5,559 nucleotides of DNA, from assembly GCA_030152225.1 (NCBI GenBank), contig JASLHL010000082.1, positions 1-5,559 on the forward strand. Direction: 5' to 3'. Source of the stretch: Flavobacterium sp. (GTDB lineage: Bacteria > Bacteroidota > Bacteroidia > Flavobacteriales > Flavobacteriaceae). The translations under genes were made by a program, and so were the position numbers. The notes beneath the pieces were generated by a model that saw only the letters and a list, made by a program, of their open reading frames with translations, made no database searches and was not told the DNA's origin. Positions 1-5,559 of the stretch are shown here, one piece after another. Every line of letters begins with the position of its first letter. Position 1 is the first letter of the stretch.

Positions 1-163
1 CTAGCTCTTTGATAATTTGGATCATACAAACACCTGGCATCACAGGATTGTCAGGGAAATGCCCATCAAAAACAGCATGATCCTTATTTAACTCTATGGT
101 TGCTTGAAAGTCCGTTTCCACACTTTGAATTGAAACTATACGATAAAAATCCTTTATCAACAT
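1..163 (-). CDS. 3-hydroxyacyl-ACP dehydratase, hotdog fold (FabZ/ApeI-like), partial
   Basis: Only the first 54 residues are visible; the gene runs off the low-coordinate end of the window. The diagnostic motif is GHFPDNPVMPGV at residues 34-45. This is the FabZ/FabA-class signature, in which the His of HFP (His35) is the catalytic base that dehydrates 3-hydroxyacyl-ACP to trans-2-enoyl-ACP in the cytoplasm. Whole members of the family are usually about 120-150 residues, so well over half is missing. The ATG at 163 is the only reasonable start: the frame is open upstream only to a TAG at 199-197, with no other ATG, GTG or TTG. There is no clear Shine-Dalgarno, as is common in Bacteroidota. 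Because a ketosynthase/chain-length-factor pair lies on the same strand, a role in dehydrating a growing polyene chain (like ApeI/ApeP of aryl polyene clusters) is more likely than housekeeping fatty acid synthesis, but that is inference. It is separated from the other genes by a terminator. Confidence 0.88.
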   Translation of the reverse strand, partial: MLIKDFYRIVSIQSVETDFQATIELNKDHAVFDGHFPDNPVMPGVCMIQIIKEL

Positions 164-191
164 AAAATATCCGATTGCGTTTTTAATTTCA

Positions 192-199
192 CAAAACTA
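192..199 (-). promoter_or_regulatory. Candidate Bacteroidota promoter -7 element for the dehydratase
   Basis: On the minus strand, 199-192 reads TAGTTTTG, a full match to the Bacteroidota -7 consensus TAnnTTTG. It lies 28 bases upstream of the ATG at 163, which would give a leader of roughly 20 bases. No clean -33 TTTG is present at the expected distance; the nearest is a T-run at 228-224. The position, between the upstream terminator and the gene start, makes a promoter plausible. In AT-rich DNA an eight-base match with two free positions can also occur by chance. Confidence 0.4.
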
Positions 200-273
200 A
201 TTAAAATTTACATATAGTTATGGAAAAACCGTCCGTAATGATGCCAATGGCTTTAACATTATAATTTGCAAAC

Positions 274-312
274 AAAAAAACTCTCTTTCTAAACAAAAAG
301 AGAGCTTTTTTA
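274..312 (-). terminator. Rho-independent terminator ending the pigment operon, probably bidirectional
   Basis: An uninterrupted 8-bp stem pairs 281-288 (CTCTCTTT) with 297-304 (AAAGAGAG) around an 8-base loop. On the minus strand the stem is followed directly by seven T (280-274), the classical intrinsic layout. It begins 12 bases downstream of the stop codon of the last beta-barrel gene (324). On the plus strand the same stem is followed by one C and then TTTTTT (306-311), so it could also stop plus-strand transcription. It marks the boundary between the seven-gene unit and the dehydratase gene. Confidence 0.88.
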
Positions 313-323
313 TATTTCATTAC

Positions 324-926
324 TTAAAAAGTATAGGTCAATCCCAGTTGAAAACTGGAGTTAAAACTTTCATCATCATACCAATAATCATTATAGAACC
401 AATTGTCTTTATCCACAACACGTACAATTCCTTGTCTCCATCTTGCTTCAATTCCCAAATGATCTGTCACTTGATACCCTACACCTAAGTTAAAAGTTAA
501 ATCGCCATAAAAATCCGTTTTACTTTTTCCCTCTGTCATAATCGCTAAACCAGGTCCAACATGTACGTTAAAATCGTTGAAACTAAACTTATTTATGACG
601 TTAAAGTCTAGATAGGAAAGATTAATATCTTCGGATACTGCTTGATAAGATCCATTCCCCCAATCATTTCTTTTGAGATAAAAGAGATTGGCATTTTTAG
701 CCCCTTGGCGTGTATAGTTTAATTCAGGTTGCAAGGTGTAAAAACTAGCCAATTTAATTGGAAATTGTAGCCCAACATAAAAATCGGCTTTGTAATCCGC
801 TTCTGCATTCGTAATAGTAGATAAACTCAACCCTCCGCGAACGCCTGGTGTAAATTTCTTTTGTGCATAGCTACTGTGGCCAACCCCAATAGTAATACAC
901 GCAATGAATAGTAATTTTTTAATCAT
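324..926 (-). CDS. Outer-membrane beta-barrel (porin-family) protein, distal paralogue
   Basis: This 200-residue protein has a Sec signal peptide: KK at residues 3-4, a hydrophobic core, and likely cleavage after SYA at residue 21, leaving Gln22 first. The mature part consists of alternating amphipathic beta strands rich in Gly, Tyr and Phe, and it ends in GLTYTF. The terminal Phe is the usual signal for insertion by the BAM machinery. Length and pattern fit the small Bacteroidota outer-membrane beta-barrel family (OMP_b-brl_2 type), probably about eight strands; the strand number is inferred. No substrate can be read from the sequence. It is a clear paralogue of the gene just upstream (954-1565), sharing KKFTPG after the cleavage site, QFPI and YTLQPEL; 30 of the first 47 mature residues are identical. 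The start lies 27 bases after the stop of that gene, with no terminator between, so co-transcription is expected. It is the last gene before the terminator. Confidence 0.88.
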   Translation of the reverse strand: MIKKLLFIACITIGVGHSSYAQKKFTPGVRGGLSLSTITNAEADYKADFYVGLQFPIKLASFYTLQPELNYTRQGAKNANLFYLKRNDWGNGSYQAVSEDINLSYLDFNVINKFSFNDFNVHVGPGLAIMTEGKSKTDFYGDLTFNLGVGYQVTDHLGIEARWRQGIVRVVDKDNWFYNDYWYDDESFNSSFQLGLTYTF

Positions 927-953
927 AATTTATAAGGTTTTTGTTACTAGCAG

Positions 954-1565
954 TTAAAATGAGTAGGTTAACCCAAGTTGTACACTCATATTCTCAATGT
1001 GTCTTGCGCTTCCTAGGGAATAAATATTTTCCTCCTTCATTGAAATAAGCCCCGTTGCCCCATATCTGAATCTCGTTTCTACTTCTATAGTTCTGCTTAT
1101 ACTATAGCCTAATCCAATCGTATAGGTAAAGTCATAATTGAAATCCGCGTACTTAGTTCCACCGGTCAAAAAAGCAATTCCAATTCCACCATGGGCATTG
1201 AATTGTCGCCAGTGAATTTTATTCATGATAATAAAATCTAAATAAGACATATTCATATCTTCTTTTTCGAAAACGCCTGTCTTATTTCCCCAGCCTTCCT
1301 CCGCTCTAGCTTGCCAAATGTCTGTATTTTTTGCTCCTAAACGGATATAGGATAATTCGGGTTGTAGGGTATATAATCGAGTAAGTCGAATTGGAAATTG
1401 CGCGCCTACATAATAGTCTGTTTTATAACTCGCATCTAAATCCGTTAGAGTCGATACCACCATCCCTGCGCGAAGACCAGGTGTAAATTTCTTTTGCGCA
1501 TAGGTATGAGTAGCAATTCCCATGCTCATACCTACACAAGTGAGAAAAAATAATATTTTACTCAT
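954..1565 (-). CDS. Outer-membrane beta-barrel (porin-family) protein, proximal paralogue
   Basis: This 203-residue protein has a signal peptide with a hydrophobic core at residues 4-18 and likely cleavage after TYA at residue 23, giving a mature start of QKKFTPG. The rest is a series of amphipathic beta strands with aromatic belts, ending in GLTYSF with the C-terminal Phe expected of BAM substrates. It belongs to the same small outer-membrane beta-barrel family as its neighbour at 324-926. The two appear to be a tandem duplication that has diverged most in the middle and C-terminal loops. The ATG at 1565 lies inside the end of the upstream lipoprotein gene (8-base overlap), which indicates translational coupling to the pigment operon. 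A role in housing or passing the pigment or its carrier at the outer membrane is possible from context, but nothing in the sequence proves it. Confidence 0.88.
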   Translation of the reverse strand: MSKILFFLTCVGMSMGIATHTYAQKKFTPGLRAGMVVSTLTDLDASYKTDYYVGAQFPIRLTRLYTLQPELSYIRLGAKNTDIWQARAEEGWGNKTGVFEKEDMNMSYLDFIIMNKIHWRQFNAHGGIGIAFLTGGTKYADFNYDFTYTIGLGYSISRTIEVETRFRYGATGLISMKEENIYSLGSARHIENMSVQLGLTYSF

Positions 1566-2190
1566 GAGGCATTTCGTTATTTTCTAAAGGTATTAACTGA
1601 ATAGATAAAGGAAAGTTTTGGTGTTTTATTTCCACCATTTCTCCTGCTTTTGCATAGGTAAAACTAATTTTTGGTTTTCTAGCGCTAGCGGCAATAACTT
1701 CCATTACGTCCTCCTGTTGATTCACTACAACAAAAGTTTTTTGCTTTTTATATAGTCCCTTGTAAACTGTTGTATCCCCTTGTGTAGCTTTTGCAGCTAA
1801 GGCATAGGTATCTTCCACTAAATAGCCAAAATCTTTAGCTAAAAAATTGAGAAGAATCTTTTTATCCAAATCGGGCATGACGTAGTTAATCGCATAGGGG
1901 TTGTCTTTGTAGATGGAAAAATCAAAGAGCGTATTGCCAAAATCAGAAGTCAACACGACACGGTGTACTTGTTCATCCATGCGTTTTACGACTAATAAGC
2001 CACTCAATTCTTTTTTGAAAATTGAAATATGAGCGCGAAAAATATGTTCTTCACCAATCGTAGCAAAATAGGGATTGACTACAGTGAAAGTACCTTGTGT
2101 ATAGTTTTCTTTGCTTGTCACAGGACCCTGATAGCTCCTACACGAAAACAACAACAAGGAGAATAAGCTAATGAATAAAAGCCTTTTCAT
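1558..2190 (-). CDS. Predicted lipoprotein, possibly LolB/DUF3261-like
   Basis: The 210-residue product starts MKRLLFISLF and has a type II signal peptide ending in LLFSC, so Cys17 would be the lipidated residue. Phe at -2 of the lipobox is tolerated but not ideal. The mature protein looks beta-rich. A stretch at residues 50-120 has the pattern FRAHISIFKKELSG, then a hydrophobic strand, then SDFGNTLFDFSIY, then DLDKKILLNFLAKDF. This resembles the LolB-like DUF3261 lipoproteins that occur in aryl polyene clusters, a match made by eye from memory and not confirmed. If correct, it could be an outer-membrane acceptor for cargo carried by the LolA-like protein encoded just upstream. The ATG at 2190 overlaps the LolA gene by 23 bases, and the stop overlaps the next beta-barrel gene by 8 bases, so the three are coupled. 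CDS and lipoprotein calls are firm; the family call is tentative. Confidence 0.8.
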   Translation of the reverse strand: MKRLLFISLFSLLLFSCRSYQGPVTSKENYTQGTFTVVNPYFATIGEEHIFRAHISIFKKELSGLLVVKRMDEQVHRVVLTSDFGNTLFDFSIYKDNPYAINYVMPDLDKKILLNFLAKDFGYLVEDTYALAAKATQGDTTVYKGLYKKQKTFVVVNQQEDVMEVIAASARKPKISFTYAKAGEMVEIKHQNFPLSIQLIPLENNEMPHE

Positions 2191-2797
2191 CTAATTTAAT
2201 ATTTACTTTCTTGTTGCTAAATACAATACGCGTATAATCTGCCGAAGGTTCAATCAATTTAACCTCCGAAACGGTATTTTGTCCTTCGTCAAAATACAAG
2301 ACAATTTCACTGATGTATTGGGCAATTTCTTTGCTTAGTGGAACTAATTTAGCTATACGTCGGTTTTTATTTTTAAAATAGGTGATGGTAAACTCTTTTT
2401 CATCAAACATATTACCGCTGATACTTCCGACAATTAGCGCATTAATTTTGGCGAATTTTTTATTATTCCCAATATCAATTTTATTCTTTTTTCCTTGATC
2501 GTTAATTGTAATCTTATGATCTGAAAACGAAATACTATAAGCAAAAGGGCTTGTGTATTTCCAAAGTAGCTTATTGGGAATACTCAACTGCATTTGTCCT
2601 TTAGATTCGATTTCTTTTGACATAAAACTCATGTTTTTGTACTGTACAAAATCGGTTGAAAGGGTTTCTATATCTTTAGTCGTACTGACAACTTCTTTTT
2701 TAAAGGCATTCTTTTCCTCCATTGTCATGGCTTTTTCTTGGCCATACCCAAACAGTGTTGATCCCAATACTAAAGCGGTAAAGATTATTTTTTTCAT
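2168..2797 (-). CDS. LolA-like outer-membrane lipoprotein/lipid carrier protein
   Basis: The product has 209 residues, a usual length for LolA. The signal peptide covers residues 1-19 (KK, then a hydrophobic core, then GYG before Gln20), so the protein should be periplasmic. The mature part follows the LolA pattern: an N-terminal helix leading to LSTDFVQYK (residues 46-54), a strand with KGQMQLSIPNKLLWKYTSP (residues 66-84), then beta strands of the half-open barrel, and a C-terminal D-Y-T-R-IVFSN segment (188-195). LolA family proteins bind acyl chains and carry lipoproteins from the inner to the outer membrane. LolA homologues embedded in flexirubin and aryl polyene clusters are thought to serve the lipid-like pigment rather than general lipoprotein traffic, so this is probably a pathway-dedicated copy. 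Its ATG overlaps the stop of the deacetylase gene (ATGA, 4 bases), and its end overlaps the lipoprotein gene by 23 bases. Confidence 0.88.
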   Translation of the reverse strand: MKKIIFTALVLGSTLFGYGQEKAMTMEEKNAFKKEVVSTTKDIETLSTDFVQYKNMSFMSKEIESKGQMQLSIPNKLLWKYTSPFAYSISFSDHKITINDQGKKNKIDIGNNKKFAKINALIVGSISGNMFDEKEFTITYFKNKNRRIAKLVPLSKEIAQYISEIVLYFDEGQNTVSEVKLIEPSADYTRIVFSNKKVNIKLDEKAFIH

Positions 2798-3561
2798 TCG
2801 TTTTCTTCGTTTAAGAACTCTACTAAATTAACCATTTTATACTTCTCTTGCTGCAATTGTTTTAAAAGTCTTTCTAAGGCCTTTACTGATCGTTCGCTTG
2901 TATCGTGTAATAGCACAAGAGATTGTTTGTCTATTCGCTTGTATACGCGGTTGAAAATGGCCTTTTCATCCTCAATCACGGTATCTAAGGACCGATTATT
3001 CCATCCCACAACACGGTGTTGGGTTTGGCGAATTGCTTTGGCAATATGAGGATTGGTAATACCAAAAGGCGGACGATAAAAAGGCGTTTGAAACTGGAGA
3101 ATTTCCTGCATAACAGTTGTGCACTTTTGGATTTCCGCTTTGACTTTTGCTGCTGAGAGAAATCCCATCGAATGGGGATGAGAATAGCTGTGATTTCCTA
3201 GGGTATGTCCTTCTGCTAGGATTCTTTGAGCAATGGCAGGGTATTGTTCTATTTGCTTGCCAATGCAAAAAAAAGTGGCTTTAGCTTGATAGTGTTGCAA
3301 TAAATCCAATACCTCAAGCGTGTAAGGGGTAGGACCATCATCAAAAGTTAAGGCAATGGTTTTTGGGGTAGGTTTTGTGCTTTTAACGATAACGGGAATA
3401 AAGAATCCCAAGCGAATATCAAAGACTCCCCAGCTAAACAAACCAATAAAAAATAGTAGTCCAGGAAACAACCACGCAAGTGATACGCTATTATTTACAC
3501 TCAAATAAAGCACGGTTATCACGTAAACAACGGTTATTCCTACTCCTATTTTTCTTGACAT
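2794..3561 (-). CDS. Membrane-anchored polysaccharide deacetylase family protein (NodB domain)
   Basis: With the ATG at 3561 (MSRKIG) the product has 255 residues. Two hydrophobic segments (about residues 7-22 and 29-47) anchor it in the inner membrane, followed by a carbohydrate-esterase-4/NodB domain. The motifs are all visible: TFDDGP at 72-77 (Asp74 base, Asp75 metal ligand), NHSYSHP at 123-129 (metal ligands His124 and His128), RPPFG at 163-167, VVGW followed by RSLD near 183-192, and LLHD with His219. An active metal-dependent deacetylase is therefore likely; the family removes acetyl groups from N-acetylated sugars. Its substrate here is unknown. A longer frame opens upstream to 3735, but those extra 58 residues are Cys/Arg-rich and lie inside the neighbouring ketosynthase-like gene, so the shorter start is preferred. 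That start overlaps the upstream gene by 16 bases. Such deacetylases do occur in flexirubin-type clusters, with an unclear role. Confidence 0.9.
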   Translation of the reverse strand: MSRKIGVGITVVYVITVLYLSVNNSVSLAWLFPGLLFFIGLFSWGVFDIRLGFFIPVIVKSTKPTPKTIALTFDDGPTPYTLEVLDLLQHYQAKATFFCIGKQIEQYPAIAQRILAEGHTLGNHSYSHPHSMGFLSAAKVKAEIQKCTTVMQEILQFQTPFYRPPFGITNPHIAKAIRQTQHRVVGWNNRSLDTVIEDEKAIFNRVYKRIDKQSLVLLHDTSERSVKALERLLKQLQQEKYKMVNLVEFLNEENE

Positions 3562-4541
3562 TTTCTCAATAATATAAAACTGTAATCTTTCGCCTGAAAT
3601 TGATTGTATAGAAGAATATACTGTATATCTTTCTCTCTTTTCATTTGCTCGGCAGCCAATAATAGACCAAAAGAAGAAGCGGTGTGATGGTGGCCTACAT
3701 ATTCTTTGTACGCAACAATTTCCGTTGATTCCCAAGTATGGTATACTTCATCAAAGTACTGTTGATCGACAGGTAAATTACAACTTCCCACATATACTAC
3801 ATCAATGGCACTTGGTGTCAAATTATGTTGCTTTAGAAAGTCAGTCAAACTGCTTGTTGTCGTAGTATTGCTGATGTGTATATCGACTACTTCGGCATAC
3901 GTTGTTGCTGTCTGTTGTTGATCGAGTACAAAACAGGTGGCTCCTTCACCGGTGTTGATTCCCTTATCAAAAACCGTAGCTTCTGTATTGACTAATTCTG
4001 CTACTTGTTGATTGTGTATCGTTGTTTTCCCCACCTCATCAATACCTCCAATTAATGCATTGTCGATTTCTTCTGCCCTAATTTGCAAAAAACCATCGAG
4101 TAGCGCTGACTCAAAAGAGCTATGTTGATGTACATAGGTAAAATTATATCCTTTACATCCTAAATGCAAAGCAATTTGTCCACCAACGGTATTGTGTGTA
4201 GATTGAATAAATGAAGTAGGGGTAAGGTAGCTCTCGTTATTGTCTAAGAGCAATTCTAAGAATTTTTCAGAATCAACTAAGCATCCCAAACCCGTTCCTG
4301 TAATAATGGCTTGTGGCACTTGAATATGAGCTTCTTCTAAAGCTAAATGAGCCGTATAAATCCCCATTTTCACTCCTTTTGCCATTCTTCTAACCATAGC
4401 TGGCGCTATTAATTCTTTATAGGAGGGTTGATGGGCTTCATTCACTCCTTGTTGAATCTTTTTAAGTGATTCCACAGCGAAATTACGCGTTTGTTCCTGA
4501 ATAGATATGGAAGATACGCCATTGATATAGACCTGTTTCAT
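3546..4541 (-). CDS. Ketosynthase-like protein lacking the catalytic Cys (chain-length-factor-like)
   Basis: This 331-residue protein has a ketosynthase (thiolase) fold but is shorter than the usual 400 or so residues and has a degenerate active site. Where active enzymes have a TACSS motif, this one reads VHQHSSFESALLDG, placing His140 at the nucleophilic Cys. The NAHGT motif region (about residues 247-258, VVYVGSCNLPVD) has lost the catalytic His. Lys279 and the GH pair at 283-284 resemble the remaining K...GH motif. Flanking fold segments remain recognisable, such as ALIGGIDEV (162-170) and NTGEGATCFVL (196-206). Loss of the Cys beside an intact ketosynthase is the hallmark of chain length factors, the non-condensing half of a type II polyketide KS/CLF heterodimer, as in ApeO:ApeC of aryl polyene clusters. 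The gene starts 3 bases after the stop of the active ketosynthase, consistent with partners made in equal amounts. An unrelated regulatory role cannot be ruled out. Confidence 0.85.
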   Translation of the reverse strand: MKQVYINGVSSISIQEQTRNFAVESLKKIQQGVNEAHQPSYKELIAPAMVRRMAKGVKMGIYTAHLALEEAHIQVPQAIITGTGLGCLVDSEKFLELLLDNNESYLTPTSFIQSTHNTVGGQIALHLGCKGYNFTYVHQHSSFESALLDGFLQIRAEEIDNALIGGIDEVGKTTIHNQQVAELVNTEATVFDKGINTGEGATCFVLDQQQTATTYAEVVDIHISNTTTTSSLTDFLKQHNLTPSAIDVVYVGSCNLPVDQQYFDEVYHTWESTEIVAYKEYVGHHHTASSFGLLLAAEQMKREKDIQYILLYNQFQAKDYSFILLRKCQEK

Positions 4542-4544
4542 CTG

Positions 4545-5559
4545 TTACGCTTTAGTAAAAATAATCGTTGAACAATTTCCTCCAAATCCAAAAGAGTTAG
4601 ACATAACCGCTTGAATGGATTTATGTAAGGTCTCTTTTTGCGGTATAAGCGTTAATTCTTCCATCGGAGTTGTATGATTCAAGTTCGCAAAAACTACATT
4701 GTGCTGTAAAGCTAAGATACTGTAAACGGCTTCTATTGCACCAGCGGCAGCTAAGGTATGGCCTGTAAACGGCTTCGTAGAACTAAATTCAGGAACTTGA
4801 GATCCAAAAATACGCTGAATAGCGCGTCCTTCAGATAAATCATTATTTGGCGTGGCTGTACCATGAGCATTGATGTAATCAATAGCTTGTTTGTCAAGCT
4901 TTGCCATCGTTAGTGCTTTTTGCATAGCTAAAAACGCACCTTCGCCATCCTCTGAAGAAGCTGTTTGATGGTACGCATCATTCGCATTGCCATAGCCTGC
5001 AACGACACCTAAAATCGCTTGATTTCGCGCAAGTGCTATATCTTCTCGCTCCAAAACAAGATAAGCCGCTGCTTCGCCTAAGTTTAATCCTTTTCTATTT
5101 TGATCAAAAGGCGTGTTATCCGTATCTGATAAAATCATCAGGGTATTAAAACCATTGACGGTAAACTTTGCTAATGCATCTGTACCCCCAACGATTACGC
5201 GGTCTAATTTTCCAGCTTTTATCATGCGGCATCCTATCATCAGCGCATTAGCTGCAGAAGAACAAGCCGTACTAATTGTGGAAACATAGCCTTGTAACCC
5301 CAAGTAATCTGCTATTTTCTCTGTTGAATCTCCTGCTTCTTGACTGGATACGTATTTTCGAACGCTAGAGTCGGTTTGAAAGGATTGATAATACTTTTCA
5401 ATATAATCCATTCCACCCACCGAAGTAGAAGATATTAATCCTGTGCGAACAGCATTAATATCTTGTATATCAGCTTGCTCTACTGCCTGTTTTGCAGCAT
5501 AAACACCTAATAAAGCCGTTCTCGTATAGTTATTGTCTTCGGGTAGATTTAATTGTTTG
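4545..5559 (-). CDS. Beta-ketoacyl-ACP synthase, FabF/ApeO-like, partial
   Basis: About 337 C-terminal residues are visible; the frame is open to the window edge and the start lies beyond it, so the GTG at 5420 is internal and not the start. Missing sequence is probably about 60-80 residues, judged against the usual 400 or so. The visible part begins KQLNLPED and continues TRTALLGVYAAKQ and RTGLISSTSVGGMD, typical of the FabF N-terminal half. All catalytic residues are present: TACSS with the nucleophilic Cys (codon 5264-5262), NAHGTATPNND with the first His (codon 4865-4863), and STKPFTGHTLAAAG with the Lys and second His. A C-terminal NSFGFGGNCS glycine loop completes the fold. It catalyses decarboxylative Claisen condensation of malonyl-ACP with an acyl chain in the cytoplasm. 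Pairing with the Cys-less neighbour suggests an iterative polyene-building KS/CLF rather than housekeeping FabF. Confidence 0.93.
   Translation of the reverse strand, partial: KQLNLPEDNNYTRTALLGVYAAKQAVEQADIQDINAVRTGLISSTSVGGMDYIEKYYQSFQTDSSVRKYVSSQEAGDSTEKIADYLGLQGYVSTISTACSSAANALMIGCRMIKAGKLDRVIVGGTDALAKFTVNGFNTLMILSDTDNTPFDQNRKGLNLGEAAAYLVLEREDIALARNQAILGVVAGYGNANDAYHQTASSEDGEGAFLAMQKALTMAKLDKQAIDYINAHGTATPNNDLSEGRAIQRIFGSQVPEFSSTKPFTGHTLAAAGAIEAVYSILALQHNVVFANLNHTTPMEELTLIPQKETLHKSIQAVMSNSFGFGGNCSTIIFTKA

Larger units (their letters stand above)
324..5559 (-). other. Probable single operon: KS, CLF-like, deacetylase, LolA, lipoprotein, two beta-barrels
   Basis: Seven consecutive minus-strand genes have junctions of a 3-nt gap, overlaps of 16, 4, 23 and 8 nt, and a 27-nt gap. 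No room exists between them for an ordinary promoter or terminator, and a strong hairpin terminator follows the last stop. The upstream limit lies outside the window. The order moves from cytoplasmic synthesis to inner membrane, periplasm and outer membrane. Confidence 0.78.

Noticed and set aside
220..264. Plus-strand 14-codon ORF (MEKPSVMMPMALTL) just before the bidirectional hairpin
   Set aside because: It is very short, with no plus-strand promoter or ribosome binding site I can support. The hairpin is explained by the minus-strand operon. It could be worth a look only if a plus-strand transcript is seen there.
2553..2831. Plus-strand 92-codon open frame
   Set aside because: It lies antisense to the LolA gene, has no family features, and its composition is that expected from the reverse of a real coding region.
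2996..3268. Minus-strand 90-codon open frame in a second frame of the deacetylase gene
   Set aside because: It lies wholly within the NodB coding region, which has all its motifs in the other frame. It is Ser/Pro/Cys-rich without domain features and is a shadow.
4545..5420. Treating the GTG at 5420 as the ketosynthase start
   Set aside because: The frame continues without a stop to the window edge and encodes recognisable FabF sequence (TRTALLGVYAAKQ, RTGLISSTSVGG), so the gene is cut by the window and not truncated.
1..5559. CRISPR arrays, insertion sequences, tRNA or rRNA genes, phage or defence genes
   Set aside because: No regularly spaced repeats, transposase frames, terminal inverted repeats or RNA-gene-like sequence were seen. 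Almost all the sequence is taken up by the coding genes listed.

Overview
The window looks like part of a flexirubin / aryl-polyene-type pigment locus from a low-GC member of the Bacteroidota. Flavobacteriaceae is most likely; a Myroides- or Flavobacterium-like genus is a guess from gene style only. The clues are A/T-rich DNA, outer-membrane beta-barrel proteins of the Bacteroidota porin type, tightly packed genes without strong Shine-Dalgarno sequences, a TAnnTTTG-type promoter element, and a ketosynthase / chain-length-factor-like / LolA / polysaccharide-deacetylase gene set. Every gene supported here is on the minus strand, so transcription runs from high to low coordinates.

Layout in transcription order. 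5559-4545: FabF-type beta-ketoacyl synthase with intact Cys-His-His, N-terminus outside the window. 4541-3546: ketosynthase-fold partner that has lost the nucleophilic Cys (chain-length-factor-like). 3561-2794: membrane-anchored NodB-type polysaccharide deacetylase. 2797-2168: LolA-like periplasmic lipoprotein carrier. 2190-1558: short lipoprotein, possibly LolB/DUF3261-like. 1565-954 and 926-324: two tandem paralogous outer-membrane beta-barrels. A strong hairpin with T-tracts on both sides (about 274-312) ends this unit. After it, 163-<1 begins a hotdog-fold 3-hydroxyacyl-ACP dehydratase (FabZ/ApeI-like), cut by the window edge, with a candidate promoter of its own.

The seven genes upstream of the terminator are separated by at most 27 bases or overlap (3 nt gap, then overlaps of 16, 4, 23 and 8 nt, then a 27 nt gap). 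They probably form one translationally coupled operon. The ketosynthase pair and the dehydratase fit iterative type II polyketide/fatty-acid chemistry that builds a polyene chain on an acyl carrier protein. LolA, the lipoprotein and the beta-barrels fit delivery or accommodation of a lipid-like product at the outer membrane. Carrier protein, ketoreductase, aromatic-starter and resorcinol genes expected for a complete flexirubin cluster are not in this window, so the product assignment is an inference from the visible genes.
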